A stretch of DNA of 64,000 nt from Cylicocyclus nassatus (GCA_958299035.1 CATQJL010000316.1:91906443-91970442), one strand, 5' to 3'. Positions 45,076 through 55,328 are shown, numbered from the stretch's first letter. Program-made: numbers and translations. Notes: generated by a model not told the origin, from the sequence alone.

Positions 45076-48000
45076 ATGTCTGCGGTTATTAACTCTAGAC
45101 CAACTTCCTCTGCTGCTGGTAACAGTATCGGAGAGGAGGCTAGACCAGGTTTGTTCATTTTTCAACTTGCTTAAGCCAGAAACCTGCTGAGTTTATGTCA
45201 AGCAATAGATTGTAGTGTAGAAAGTCGAATTCTTTCAATGAAGTTCCATTTTTCTCTAAAATACTTAACACGTAGTTCCATCTTTTTCCAAAATACTCGA
45301 TACGTCAATGGTCTCTTCAATACCTGAAAATTAGGACAGGAAATTGAGTTTCTCTCGTATATTATTTATCGCGACAACGACAGTCTCGTTTAGATTCCAC
45401 GAAAAATCCCGTTCCAGCTTTACTTCACAAAATCGAAGGTCATGTTGCTCGGGTAAACGACGTATATTTACTGTCAAAAGAGGAGGGAGTGTGGACTTGC
45501 AGCGATGACCGATCTGTCAGGCTCTATCTGAAGAGAGACAATGGACAGTTTTGGCCTTCCATTCATAAAATAATGCCTGTCGCTCCTACTTGCCTTTATT
45601 TCAGTGAAGAAACTTCTAGGTGAGGTCTTAGTGCAAAGTCATACTAATTTTGCTCGGCCACTTCATATTCCTATTTTAGGCTTCTTGTCGGTCTTCTCAA
45701 CGGCCATGTATATGAGTATCATGTAGCAGATGATTATAATACTATGAGCGACCCCGAAGCGAGGAGGTGAGTCATGCTTTGTAAAATCCAACTAATGGTA
45801 ACTATTTGATAAAGAGTTGTCTTATCAAAGTTGTCATTCTCGTACTGCTCAAATCGCTGAGATTATTCTCATCTTTCTGGCTTCAAAAAGGGTCGCTGAA
45901 TGGTCAGATTTGCAAACCTTTGAAAGACTGCTTGAATGGCGTTGTGTACATCTGCTCAGCTTTTGAAAGTGCGATGCTTCTGATTGGTGGTATGTGTCGT
46001 GAGATTTTTCTCACGACACATACTATACAATCATACTAGATACAACCGCAAAGCAGCTCGCATGCTGTCTTTGACGCCTTAGTGCAGGAGCACCAAGGTC
46101 GAAAAAACGTCTCAAGGCGGCGCAAAGAGGTGAGAGATAGCGACAAAGGGGTATCTATGTGAAGTACGCTAGGTAACAAAAAATGTAGTTCAATCTATAA
46201 ATATTCTGTCCCTTTAGAAAGATAATGAGTTAGCATAATAGCTTTGAGGCACATAATCTGCTCTTTACTTACAAGGTAAGGCCTTGTAATTCATGGTTGC
46301 GATCTGGAGTGAACTGCATATTACTGGAAGCGTTTGACAGGCTAAATTCATCTGTTGTCCGTATTCTGGTGAGAATTCTGTGGAAGAACCTATGATCGTT
46401 TGAATGTTGCGGATTTTAATGCTTGCTCAAAAAGCTGCTGAGTATAGTTTTGAGGGAGAGAGGTGTAATCGGCATGATCTTGAGGATTTTAATCACGGGA
46501 AAGAAACACATTTGTCAGAACTAAGAGTTTTTGAACCTCTAGTTCTTGGATGTATAGCATTTGATGTCTGCCAAAGGGACTGGCAAACGCTTATAAGCTT
46601 TGCTGGAGAACCATTTAGCAGTAACGGAAGATACATATGGGATCAACTTATCAAGACTCATGTTTCAATCCAAAACGCTTCTGCAACTCCAGATCTTTCT
46701 TCGGTTTAACAGTCACTCTGACCTCATAGCGATGATCTAACATCCCAAACTGACTGCCTGCGAAACTTAATATGCTCATACTCTGTCGGTCAAAGTTTAT
46801 CTGTTGCGAGTATTGTTATCGTACTGTCTTTTTAAGGTGAAAATTCGTAGTAATTCATACGTGGTGCTATAGCGGGTTGCCTTTGGAAAATTGCTTTCGT
46901 CAAAGTGGCTTACCGCATCCGTAATAGCGCTTAAGTCGGGAAAATGTTAGGACAGATCTACTCTTGTGTAGTTCTTGAAGTCGGAGCGATTTTTTCGCTA
47001 GATAACTTGCACAATTTTTGTTGATATTATCACCCTTCACTGTTGTTGTTTTTTTTTGTAGTCCGGCGAAGCATCAATAAGCTACTGAAGTAATAAAGTT
47101 ATTAACCTCGCTGATTTAGATGGACCATCCATGCTGGGCCCATATCAGGGTTGGGAATCGCGTTAAGTGCTGAGCTTGTTTTCAGTTGTTCAAAAGACAA
47201 ATCAGTAGTCTGGCATTGTTCAGAAACGGGAATTAAACGAGGTAGCAACGTTTACACATAAACCAAAAGCTTGAAGCACTTCAGTCGTTTAGGTGCATTC
47301 CATTGTGATAGCAGTTGTACGGCCATGGCTATGGATTTGCCTTTCGTTTTTATTGGTGACCACGGTGGGAATGTGGTTGTGCTGAGATTGAGTGGCGACA
47401 CAGCGCAGATGGTGAGCAAGCTGAGTGCTCACACAGGTGAGGTTTACTATCTTTGTTGTGCGTCGGTAAACGACACGAACGTTGTTTACAGGGCCGGTAT
47501 CATCGCTGGCTTGGAACAGAGTGAAGGAAATCCTTTATTCTGGCAGTTATGACAATCTAGTGATCATGTGGGATATTGGCGGAAAACGTGGTGAAGCTTA
47601 TGAGCTGAAGTACTGCATATCTGTTGAGTATGAATTTTGAACAAAGTGATCGTTTTCTTCAGCGGACATTCCTCAAAAATTACCAGCCTAGTGATCGCTC
47701 CGGGTGCAGCGCGCCTTTTCTCTGCCGACGATGCAGGAAAGCTTGTTTGCTGGGATATGTCAGCTAATAGGTCGTATAAATATCATGTGCCTATCTCTCA
47801 AAACAATAAGTTTAATTTGAAGGCTGGAAACACCTGGTTGGAAGACCGCTGACAACTGTGAGATTTGCGATGCACCTTTTTTCTGGAATCTCACAGCTAT
47901 GTGGCAAAGAAAGGTCATGATTCTGACGTGCATTCTACATAACAATATGTTACTGAAGTTGCGCGTTTTCAGGTGGTAGGACAACGACAGCACCACTGTC

Positions 48001-48404
48001 GAACTTGTGGAAAAGCTGTGTGCGGCGCTTGTTGTTCAAACTGGACTATTTTTCCTCGCATGGGTTACGAGCTGCCAGTTCGCATATGTAATGTATGCCA
48101 TGAGAAAATGGAGGAAAATCCGCAGCAGTTCGAGTGAGTCATTCATGCAGCTCAAAAAAACAAATCTGGAGTGAATTCACGATAAGAAAATCGTTAAATG
48201 TTATTTGCCTCAATGAGTACAGATTTCGATCCTTTCTTTCATCGATTTCTACCATCCTTGTTTTCCAGTCTTACCCCACTGTCTGTAGCGCATGACATCC
48301 GAAGCGGTGTGACAGCGATGCATCTCCAAGAAACGATGGGGAAACTAGTGACGGCCAGTCAGAACAGGGTGGTAATGATATGGGATATACGCAGTATGTT
48401 ATGA
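45076..48404 (+). CDS. wdfy-2: WDFY2-like WD40 and FYVE domain protein (11 exons)
   Basis: Exons: 45076-45148, 45394-45619, 45680-45766, about 45862-45989, 47186 (or 47197)-47241, 47293-47436, 47492-47609, 47663-47770, 47823-47913, 47973-48133, 48269-48404. The protein has about 438 residues; human WDFY2 is 400. WD40 blades are clear (GVWTCSDDRSVRLYLKRDNG, QFWPSIHKIMP, FVFIGDHGGNVVVLRL, ILYSGSYDNLVIMWDIGGKR, RLFSADDAGKLVCWDM). The FYVE finger lies between blades 6 and 7: CEICDAPFFWNLTAMW, then RQHHCRTCGKAVCGACCS and VRICNVCHEKM, with all eight zinc cysteines/histidine and the RxHHCRxCG phosphoinositide motif. The protein should bind PI3P on early endosomes and scaffold kinases there. Exon 4 boundaries are uncertain: the phase-consistent acceptors are weak, and a perfect hairpin begins at its donor. 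AATAAA is at 48668. It is convergent with rab-39. Confidence 0.93.
45990..46023 (+). promoter_or_regulatory. Perfect 15-bp hairpin at a splice donor
   Basis: GTATGTGTCGTGAGA and TCTCACGACACATAC flank a TTTT loop. The first base is the G of the GTATGT donor of wdfy-2 exon 4, so the stem would bury the 5' splice site in the pre-mRNA. Confidence 0.6.
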
Positions 48405-48883
48405 ATACACTCTGAAGTTCTCAGAAAACGCCCTTACTTAATACTGTTTTTTTTTCAAATGATTTCCTTGTTCTTTCTTTTTTTTTCTTTTTTTCAATGT
48501 ATGCAACGTCTTACTTGTACAGCTCAAGAAACAAATGTAGTGAGTAACATATATTGAATCCAACGAGTCTGTGAAAAACATTACGGTGAACTTTATTATT
48601 TTGATCACTTCAGAATTTGCGATCATGGTCAAGACTATTTATTTTCACTTCCGTATTTGCTGTCTGCAATAAAATTCATTGCATAGTATCGCGAGACAAT
48701 TTGAATACAAAGTGAGTATAAGAACATAGGTAAGTGTTGCAAAACTATGTGCAGATAAGATATAGGCCGTAACAAAGAAAGCATGTAAAACACGCCGGAA
48801 CCCGCTCTAAAGTCTAGCGAAGCTAGTATTTCATTTCAAAAAATGTCGGAACAGGAAATAATATCTAATCTCAATTACTGTAT
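48405..48883. other. wdfy-2 3' flank
   Basis: T-rich stretch at 48450-48500 and a polyadenylation signal AATAAA at 48668-48673. Nothing else recognised. Confidence 0.45.
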
Positions 48884-49604
48884 GGGATCGGCCATACTAT
48901 TCCTGTGATTCCTGCGATTCCCGTGATTCCTCGACTTCCAATGCTCCGCATTAACGGTCGCTTTGTTATTTGGTGTCGCGTAGCGACATTACATGGATTG
49001 TAAATTTCGTAGTAAAGAATGTTTTTCCTTCGCTTCCTATGTATATTAGTGATGAAATCCTTTACATCATCTCCCGTTAAATCTTCACAGTGAAGATTAG
49101 ACCTATTCCAGCGGGTCGGTTGAACTGAGAAAACGGAAACAATCCATATAGAAGTCAGTAAATCATTTGATTTCATACACATCACTTCGAAACCAGGAGA
49201 CACAAGTACGCTTTGCACAGATATGATTAATAACCTTATGACTGTGATCTATGTCTTTCCTTGGAAAATTCATTACTTGAAATAAAGAAGAACAAATCCC
49301 ATATGTTCAAACAAAGTGTACAAAGCGGTCTTGAGTTTCCTAATCTTGGGATAAATGAAAGTGGCGACTAACAATCGTGGGTAGCATGGGTGACTTGACC
49401 GTTCTACGTTTAGACGTTTGTTGGCACTTCAGATTGGCGTATGTGTAGCTTGAGAATGAAAAAGAATGGATAGAATAAGTAATGTATGTCGCAAATAAAG
49501 TTTCGCCTTACGCGACATCAAATGACAAACTGGCAAAGCGCATCATAGTGCGGCGCCTCGGAAGTCGTGGAATCACAGGAATCACCTGAAATAGTATGAC
49601 CGGT
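48884..49604. mobile_element. Foldback repeat with ATTCCTGTGATTCC arms
   Basis: The left arm (GGGATCGGCCATACTATTCC, TGTGATTCC, CGACTTCC, GTCGCGTA) pairs with the right arm (TACGCGACATCAAATGACAA, GGAAGTCGTGGAATCACAGG, ATAGTATGACCGGTCCC). Length is about 720 bp. Ends are somewhat diverged and the target site is not clear. Confidence 0.7.
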
Positions 49605-49739
49605 CCCGAATGACTAGAACAGTTTATGTGGGAAAAAACTACGTCATGGCTGCAGTAAGCGTGGAGCAAGTGATTTTTGGTGGAACACTGGATATTAAGC
49701 GACAAGCATTAATAACTCCGTAACGAGACCCATGAAATA

Positions 49740-50460
49740 TTAGGTTGGCTAATAAATAAGTTCGTTTTAACATGCAAGTTCAAAACTTCATAACAATTCA
49801 CGTAACAGCTATTCAGCTAAGATTTTTTCATGAGAAGATATCCTCAGCCTCTACTCATGAATATTAAATATTCAAGATTTTTTATTAGCAAAAAATGACA
49901 GTTATAACCTTATATGATCGGACTTCTAAAAAATCGCATTTTTGACTTTGTAGCTTTCGTTCTCACCCTGCAGTGAGTACACAGGCGAGTAATTTGGTGG
50001 CTGGATACATACAGCCTCTGGCTACGTGGCGAACCACAATCGAGATTGTGACCTGCTTTTTCTGAATTTCTGCAGTCAAAACTGCGAAATTCCAGCCATT
50101 CGCGCGTGAAGGTCAAATTTTGGGCATTCCAGATAACTCGAATTTGGCCATCTATGGTCATGCAAATGGTCGGAAATTCAAAAATTTGTTGTGTGGATAG
50201 CGAATCTACACTTTACATTTGACTTCAGTTCGTTTTTCGGAGCTTGATTTTTCGAATTTTTTTTTTGGGAAAAACCTGACCAACTTTCTTTTGTTCACCA
50301 TTTCATTATCAGAAAAATTGTTTTTGAGAAAACAGAGTTAACCATCCGATTCTCCTTGATTTGCTCTTTCCAGTGGTACCCTTGTATCCACGCAAAAACT
50401 GATTTGTGACGATTCTACAAAACCGCTAAAAACGACCGAACTTATTTTTAGCCAACCTAA
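49740..50460. mobile_element. Mariner-type MITE, TTAGGTTGGCTAATAAATAA ends
   Basis: TTAGGTTGGCTAATAAATAA and TTATTTTTAGCCAACCTAA are inverted ends with TA on both sides. Unlike its neighbours the interior is not a long foldback, so it may be a deletion derivative of a full mariner. No transposase frame remains. It lies between the convergent genes wdfy-2 and rab-39. Confidence 0.85.
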
Positions 50461-50797
50461 TATTAAGGTAATGTTAACTCATTTTCAGTTGCTAAAATTT
50501 CTTAACTAGTAGAGTTCTCAACTGCATAGGATGGGTCTCGATAAAGGAATAATTTCATAGATGTATACGGAACAGTTGCACAGACTTGTACTCACGACTT
50601 CTTTAAATAACAACTCTATGTAACTAGACAACCTAAGAAACGTGAATCATGATCTAAAACTATGTTGACACTACAATACGAAAGAATGAAAAAATTTCAC
50701 GATAAACAGTAAAAGTGCCGCGTTATGAATAACTAATTGAGTTTTCGATGCAGATTTACCTGAGCAGAAGCACCGTAGCCAAAGCATTGAGCTCTAG

Positions 50798-51633
50798 TTA
50801 GCAAGAGCAGGATTGATCTTTTGGAGCCATGTCTCTCTCCGAAAGGCTTATGGACTGACTTCGCATTAAGCCACCTTTTACACCTTCCCAACCATCTGTG
50901 GGACGGAGGAGTCCTTCTTCCACACGTCGGTTTATCTAAACGATGATCAAGTAATTTTATGTCCTTCCAGGAAGGCATGAGTTACAATCACCTCTTGTGC
51001 AATCATCAAAAAAGAATCGAAAACATTTTTCCCTGTGATTGCCGAGGTTTCGATGAACTTCATTTTGTGATATTTGGCAAAATACTCTCCTTCCTCATAA
51101 TCCACCTGCAGATATAGAGTGTATCAGATGCGAGAATCTGCAGAGCAAAACCTACTTTCCTCTCCGCTTGGTTGTCCGACTTGTGTCCAATTAATTGGAA
51201 GACACACTTTCCAGGATTTGGGCCTCCCATGTTGGCTTCTGCCTCATGGAGCCAACCGTTGACATTTTCGAAACTAGTTCGATTTGAGATATCGTAAACT
51301 AACATCACTCCAACGGAATTGCGATAATATGATCGGGTGATTGACCTTAGACATAGATGGCATAGAGGAGAAGCAAGAATTTGGATTATACCTGAACTTC
51401 TCCTGTCCAGCAGTATCCCACAGCTGGAGCTTCACTCTGAAGTTTGGTCTAAGCTCAATCATGCGTGCGTAGAAATCAACACCAACAGTGGGATCACTGA
51501 TTTCTGCCATTTTCCCTTCAGTGAAGTATTTCAGCAAGCTTGACTTCCCAACTGTGGAATCTCCAATTATAATAACTCTATACTGATAGTGAAATAGTGG
51601 TCCGTAGTCGTCACCGATGAAGTTAAACTCCAT
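50798..51633 (-). CDS. rab-39: RAB-39 small GTPase (4 exons)
   Basis: Exons 51633-51392, 51345-51156, 51105-50992 and 50935-50798 join in phase to 227 codons plus TAA, the normal Rab length. Nucleotide-binding motifs: P-loop GDSTVGKSS (residues 23-31), switch I DPTVGVDF, switch II WDTAGQEKF, G4 GHKSD in place of NKxD (Rab39 family uses GHKCD), and G5 ETSA. The insert after switch II (RSITRSYYRNSVGVMLVYDI) and the DGWEGVKGG stretch before the tail are Rab39 hallmarks. The C-terminus CSC is a double-geranylgeranyl site. Rab39 acts in late endosome/lysosome and autophagy traffic. The first intron is only 46 nt. Tail to tail with wdfy-2. Confidence 0.96.
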
Positions 51634-51703
51634 GGTTGTGACACTACACAGCTCCTTTACCAGAACTGCAAGCGCGTTAGTCTCGCACCTGTTACTGTAA
51701 ATC

Positions 51704-51771
51704 GAGAAGGATTATCGAAAGCATGAACGGTAAGCACGAGAAGGATTATCGAAAGCATGAACGGTAAGCAT
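51704..51771. repeat. 34-bp direct repeat upstream of rab-39
   Basis: GAGAAGGATTATCGAAAGCA plus TGAACGGTAAGCAC occurs twice in tandem, about 70 to 140 bp upstream of the rab-39 start codon and just inside the transposon at 51776. It may be a promoter duplication or flank duplication. Confidence 0.7.
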
Positions 51772-52325
51772 GTAAGGCTGGGTTCATACCGATTCCGAAG
51801 TTCCGGAACAGTTCTTGCACAGTTCTCGCACTGTGCAGGATCTGTTCCGGAACTGTGCTGCATGCGCTGCAGCCGCCCGCATGCGGTTTTGAGATGCGCG
51901 AAAACAATTTTTGGCTTTCTTCAACGGTTTTCAGAGTGAATTTCCTAACATAATTTCTTGATTTTTTACGCTCTTTTTAACCTCATTCTTGTGTCTTGCT
52001 TGCTCTTGTGATTGAAAAGGTTCAAACTTGTCGAGGGGTACAAGAATGAGCGCACTTTCGTTGTGTGCATCAGCTGAAAACTGTCACAAACTGGTGTCGC
52101 TTCCATTCGTGCACATTTCTCCAAGTTTGGAGTTTCTCCCATCAGAAGCGATGCAGTAATCAAGCACGGAAGAGCTTGCAGTAAAAGTTGTGAAAAGAAA
52201 TGGGCTGAAACTCTCAAAACCCCCATATCGTGAAAACACAAAGAAAAGCACGATTTCCGCAATCGTGGTGGTTGTACAGGAGCTTTCAATCTGAGTGTCA
52301 CGGAGACGAGGTTCAGGCGCCCCGC

Positions 52326-52689
52326 TTAAAGGCAGCGTCCAGGCAGATCTGGACCTATGAGGCTTTTACGTGGAAAGTACTTTTGGGGCCCTAACTAAGG
52401 CACTGCCCAAGCGGCAGCTCAAGTAGTGCTGTAATGGCTGAGATATTCCTCTCGAAACTGGACCCCGCGACCGTGTTTCGCATGGATTCATGGCGCAAAG
52501 CGTGGATCCTGGCGCGAAACTGCCATGAATCCATGCGAATACGTTCGCGGGGGCCAGTTTCGAGGGGAATATCTCAGCCATTAAAGCACTACCTGAGCTG
52601 CCGCTTGGGCAGTGCCTTAGTTAGGGCCCCAAAAGTACTTTCCACGTAAAAGCCCCATAGGTCCAGATCTGCCTGGACGCTGCCTTCAA
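52326..52689. mobile_element. TTAA MITE, AAGGCAGCGTCCAGGCAG ends
   Basis: Near-perfect foldback: TTAAAGGCAGCGTCCAGGCA at left, CTGCCTGGACGCTGCCTTCAA at right; arms of about 170 bp include CTTTTACGTGGAAAGTACTT, GCACTGCCCAAGCGGCAGCT and GAAACTGGACCCCGCG. The right TTAA is mutated to TTCAA. Frames inside (71 codons each way) mirror each other and are not genes. Confidence 0.9.
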
Positions 52690-52981
52690 GTCTCTCACGT
52701 GGTACATTACCGCATCCGATACCGCGCTTTGGCGATGCGGTGTTGTACCACGTTAGAGAGCCAAGCGAGGATGCCCGCGAGGAACTGAACCACGTCGACC
52801 GTGATACTCAGATTGAAAGCTCATGTATGAGTCCTTTCTGAAGGCAGCTGACGATATCAAGGATGCAGCGACTCTGAAATACAGTCGACTAATTTCATAT
52901 GATCATGTGTTGTGTCATTGCACACACCGTCCACCTGCGAAGTCCCCATCCTGGACTTTCAAACGAGGCAACCCTTCGGTA

Positions 52982-53197
52982 CAGTCGAATAGATTTTCCG
53001 CTTAATATAGTGTGCTTGCACTGTAGGTAAAATGCGGTGAAATTTGCGCGTAAATTATTAGCCACGCCAGTGATGCCGGCAATCTGCGCGCGCAATTGGA
53101 AAGCGTCATAGGCGTAGCGATTTCTCCACGTACAAATTTTACCGCATTTCACCTTCAGTGCAAGCACACTATATTGAGCGGAAAATCTACTCGACTG
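52982..53197. mobile_element. TA MITE, CAGTCGARTAGATTTTCCGC ends, copy 1
   Basis: CAGTCGAATAGATTTTCCGC and GCGGAAAATCTACTCGACTG are the ends, with TA on both sides. Arms continue with GTGTGCTTGCACTG and AAATGCGGTRAAATTTG. Another copy is at 60071-60285. CAGT ends plus TA target fit Tc1/mariner. Confidence 0.92.
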
Positions 53198-53199
53198 TA

Positions 53200-53439
53200 T
53201 CGCCCCCTCCACAAATCGTGCACCCTTGTGGCGTCGCGGTCATGCCACGTGTGACTAACACTTTGGCAACGTTGGCAGCAACACGTTGGCAACATGCAGC
53301 AACATGTTGGCGTGGCCAAAATGTTCTGCCAACATGTTGAGGCATGTTGTAAACATGTTGTTGCCACGTTGCCAACATGTTAGCCACACGTGGCAGGTCT
53401 GAGACGCAGACCAAGAGTAACACGATCTGTGGAGGGGAC
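53200..53439. mobile_element. TA MITE, CCCCTCCACARATCGTG ends
   Basis: CCCCCTCCACAAATCGTG and CACGATCTGTGGAGGGG are inverted. The centre is packed with alternating CAACATGTTG and TTGGCAAC/GTTGCCAA motifs. Its left TA (53198-53199) is the right TA of the preceding MITE. Confidence 0.82.
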
Positions 53440-53671
53440 TATAAGTGTTTTCGATGTGATTTCAGTGTTTTGTTTCTGTTAGTATTGTTCACCTCAAAGT
53501 GATGTAAGCAATAGCAGTCAGTCAGTCTCTTGCGTTCTTGCGGCGAGTCCAGCATGAGAACGCCAAAGATGAACGGTGTGCCGGTGAACACATGATCATA
53601 TGAGCTGAATCGACTATACAAGAGCGTTTAACAGAAAAATCACGAAGGAGAAGGGCGCGCAAAGGGAAATA

Positions 53672-53906
53672 CAGGGGCCTGCAGGATCGCGAGAGTCGGA
53701 CGGCGTACGGCCATTGCGCCGCGCACGTCAGATGTGCGTCCAACGACTCAGTGCCAGACTTATCCTGTTCAACAGTTCATTCGGTTCACTACCTTTGCTG
53801 TTGAACAGTGTAGTGATTTGAGCTATGAACCGAACGAACCTGTTGAAGCGGATAAGTCCGGCACCTTTGTGACAGCGGCCGACTCTCGCGATCTTGCAGA
53901 CCCCTA
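53672..53906. mobile_element. TA MITE, CAGGGGYCTGCARGATCGCG ends
   Basis: CAGGGGCCTGCAGGATCGCG and CGCGATCTTGCAGACCCC pair, as do GAGAGTCGG, ACTTATCC and TGTTCAACAG blocks further in. TA flanks both ends. Confidence 0.82.
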
Positions 53907-54178
53907 TATATATAATTCATGCAGTACATGACATAAAAAGTTTTATTTTCGAATCCCTTTGAGTTCGTAATTCACTACATCACAAGAAGAAGCAAGATGT
54001 GCGAATGAGACGAAAATGGACGAAGTTTATAATTAGAACTGCCGAAGAAAGTCAAATTTGTCATTTCGCGCCGCTCGAAATCACATGCGCGCGGCTGCAG
54101 CGCATGCAGCACAGTTCCAGCACAGTGCGAGATCATAATTTGTTCCGGAACTTCGGGACCAATATGAACCCAGTCTAA

Positions 54179-54319
54179 GGGAACGGCCATAGATTGCCGG
54201 CAATGGTTGCCGCCGAGGTTGCCGGTCGTTTAGAACGTCATAGTACTCTCTGTGTGTTATGCACTCTCTAACAACCCCAGCAGCTTCGGCAACCGTTGTC
54301 GGCAACCTATGCCGTTCCC
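54179..54319. mobile_element. 141-bp MITE, GGGAACGGCATAG ends, TAA target
   Basis: GGGAACGGCCATAGATTGCC and GGCAACCTATGCCGTTCCC are inverted ends with TAA on both sides. Its left TAA (54176-54178) is also the right TAA of the 2.4-kb carrier. Confidence 0.88.
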
Positions 54320-54452
54320 TAATCAAGGTATAAAATATGATACTTGCATCAAAACACAAAAAAACTGCTAATCGCCTTCTCACAGCTATGAAGGTGGGGC
54401 ACTGCATATACCTGAGACCTTCTAAATACTCTCTCCGGCCATAGAACAAAAA

Positions 54453-54621
54453 TGTATTCGCCGGAAACCCTCCCCATTCTTACTAGACAAGTACAGTCTG
54501 TTCCTACTGAGGATAGGCCGACAATTCGCATGGAGAAGGCGTCCGCTTCCTGGAGGCTCAGCGAGACCAGAGCGCTGACATTTTGCCATCTAGAGGTCGA
54601 AGAGAATGAGGATATTCAGGT
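54453..54621 (+). CDS. Possible ABCC-type transporter exon fragment
   Basis: From ATG the frame runs 56 codons to a donor ATTCAG|GTATGG. The peptide DRPTIRMEKASASWRLSETR and ALTFCHLEVEENEDI resembles the strand just before the Walker A loop of MRP/ABCC nucleotide-binding domains (pattern IxIxNASFSW...LxxINLxVxxGE). No Walker A exon follows within several kb and the region is full of MITEs, so this is at best an orphan or dead exon. Confidence 0.28.
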
Positions 54622-54659
54622 ATGGGTTCATAACACGATATGATAAAGTCGCGGAAAGG

Positions 54660-55080
54660 TGCGAATCGTTGCGTATGTGACTTTGATAGGCGTCGAGTTA
54701 TAGTAAGTTTCAGCTCCGGTTAGGCGGAAATTAGACTGACGGGAGTCGGCTGCACGTCAGGAGGTACGCCGCGCGCGGCAACCGCTCTTCCGCGCACGCC
54801 GCGTCCAAATCTTGGGACCCACAAAGCTCCCCGCTGTTAGAGATTCCCGTCGGCAAAAACAGGGGGTGGGGATAGGGACAGATACATGACTCGAGACCAT
54901 AAGTAACTTTGCACCAGGTGCGCTGCTGTTGTATTCGCTGAAGTATGTTGTGGCGTCGCTTCGCGAAAAATTCGCGCCAATCGTACCTCCTGACCGTCCC
55001 CCACGGGAGTCCGCTCCCGCAGTCTGCGTCTCTTCACTCTAATCTATATCGCTGAGCCAGTGGCGGTGCGTACGCGCTAC
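54660..55080. repeat. Diverged inverted repeat
   Basis: GACGGGAGTCGGCTGCACGT and CAGGAGGTACG near 54738-54768 pair with CGTACCTCCTGACCG and CCCACGGGAGTCCG near 54984-55014. Probably an old foldback element whose ends cannot be fixed. Confidence 0.5.
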
Positions 55081-55124
55081 TCCACTTGGAATGTCTCGTT
55101 TATTTCGGGCTGAAAAAGACTATA

Positions 55125-55328
55125 CAGTCTGCCCCAATCCTAACCAGGCCAGAATTGGCATGGTGGGAACCCATGTCGCGAGGTTATTGCGTCACATACG
55201 GCTGGCTGGCTAGTCTGCTCTCTCCTCAATCTCTTCGCTATATGCGACAGCGCGCGTATGCAGCGCAAATCGCTAGCGTTGCGAGCGCGCAAATTCAGCC
55301 GTTGGTTCGGCCTGATTGGGGCAGACTG
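55125..55328. mobile_element. TA MITE, CAGTCTGCCCCAATC ends
   Basis: CAGTCTGCCCCAATCCTAAC and GATTGGGGCAGACTG are inverted, with TA on both sides. The interior contains GCGCGC-rich arms. The 175-codon frame at 55086-55613 runs through it and is not a gene. Confidence 0.85.

Larger units (their letters stand above)
51776..54175. mobile_element. 2.4-kb carrier with TAA target and ~150-bp inverted ends
   Basis: GGCTGGGTTCATACCGATTC and CCGAAGTTCCGGAACA at the left reappear inverted at 54030-54175 (TGTTCCGGAACTTCGGGACC, AATATGAACCCAGTC). CTGTGCTGCATGCGCTGCAG pairs as well. TAA lies outside each end (51773-51775, 54176-54178). The interior is filled with other foldback elements (52326-52689, 52982-53197, 53200-53439, 53672-53906). 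It could instead be two solo MITE ends in inverted orientation. The TAA target suggests a PIF/Harbinger-like system. Confidence 0.55.

Noticed and set aside
46404..46709. 101-codon plus frame inside the large wdfy-2 intron as a nested gene
   Set aside because: Protein-like in places but with no recognisable family, no splice support and no promoter signal.
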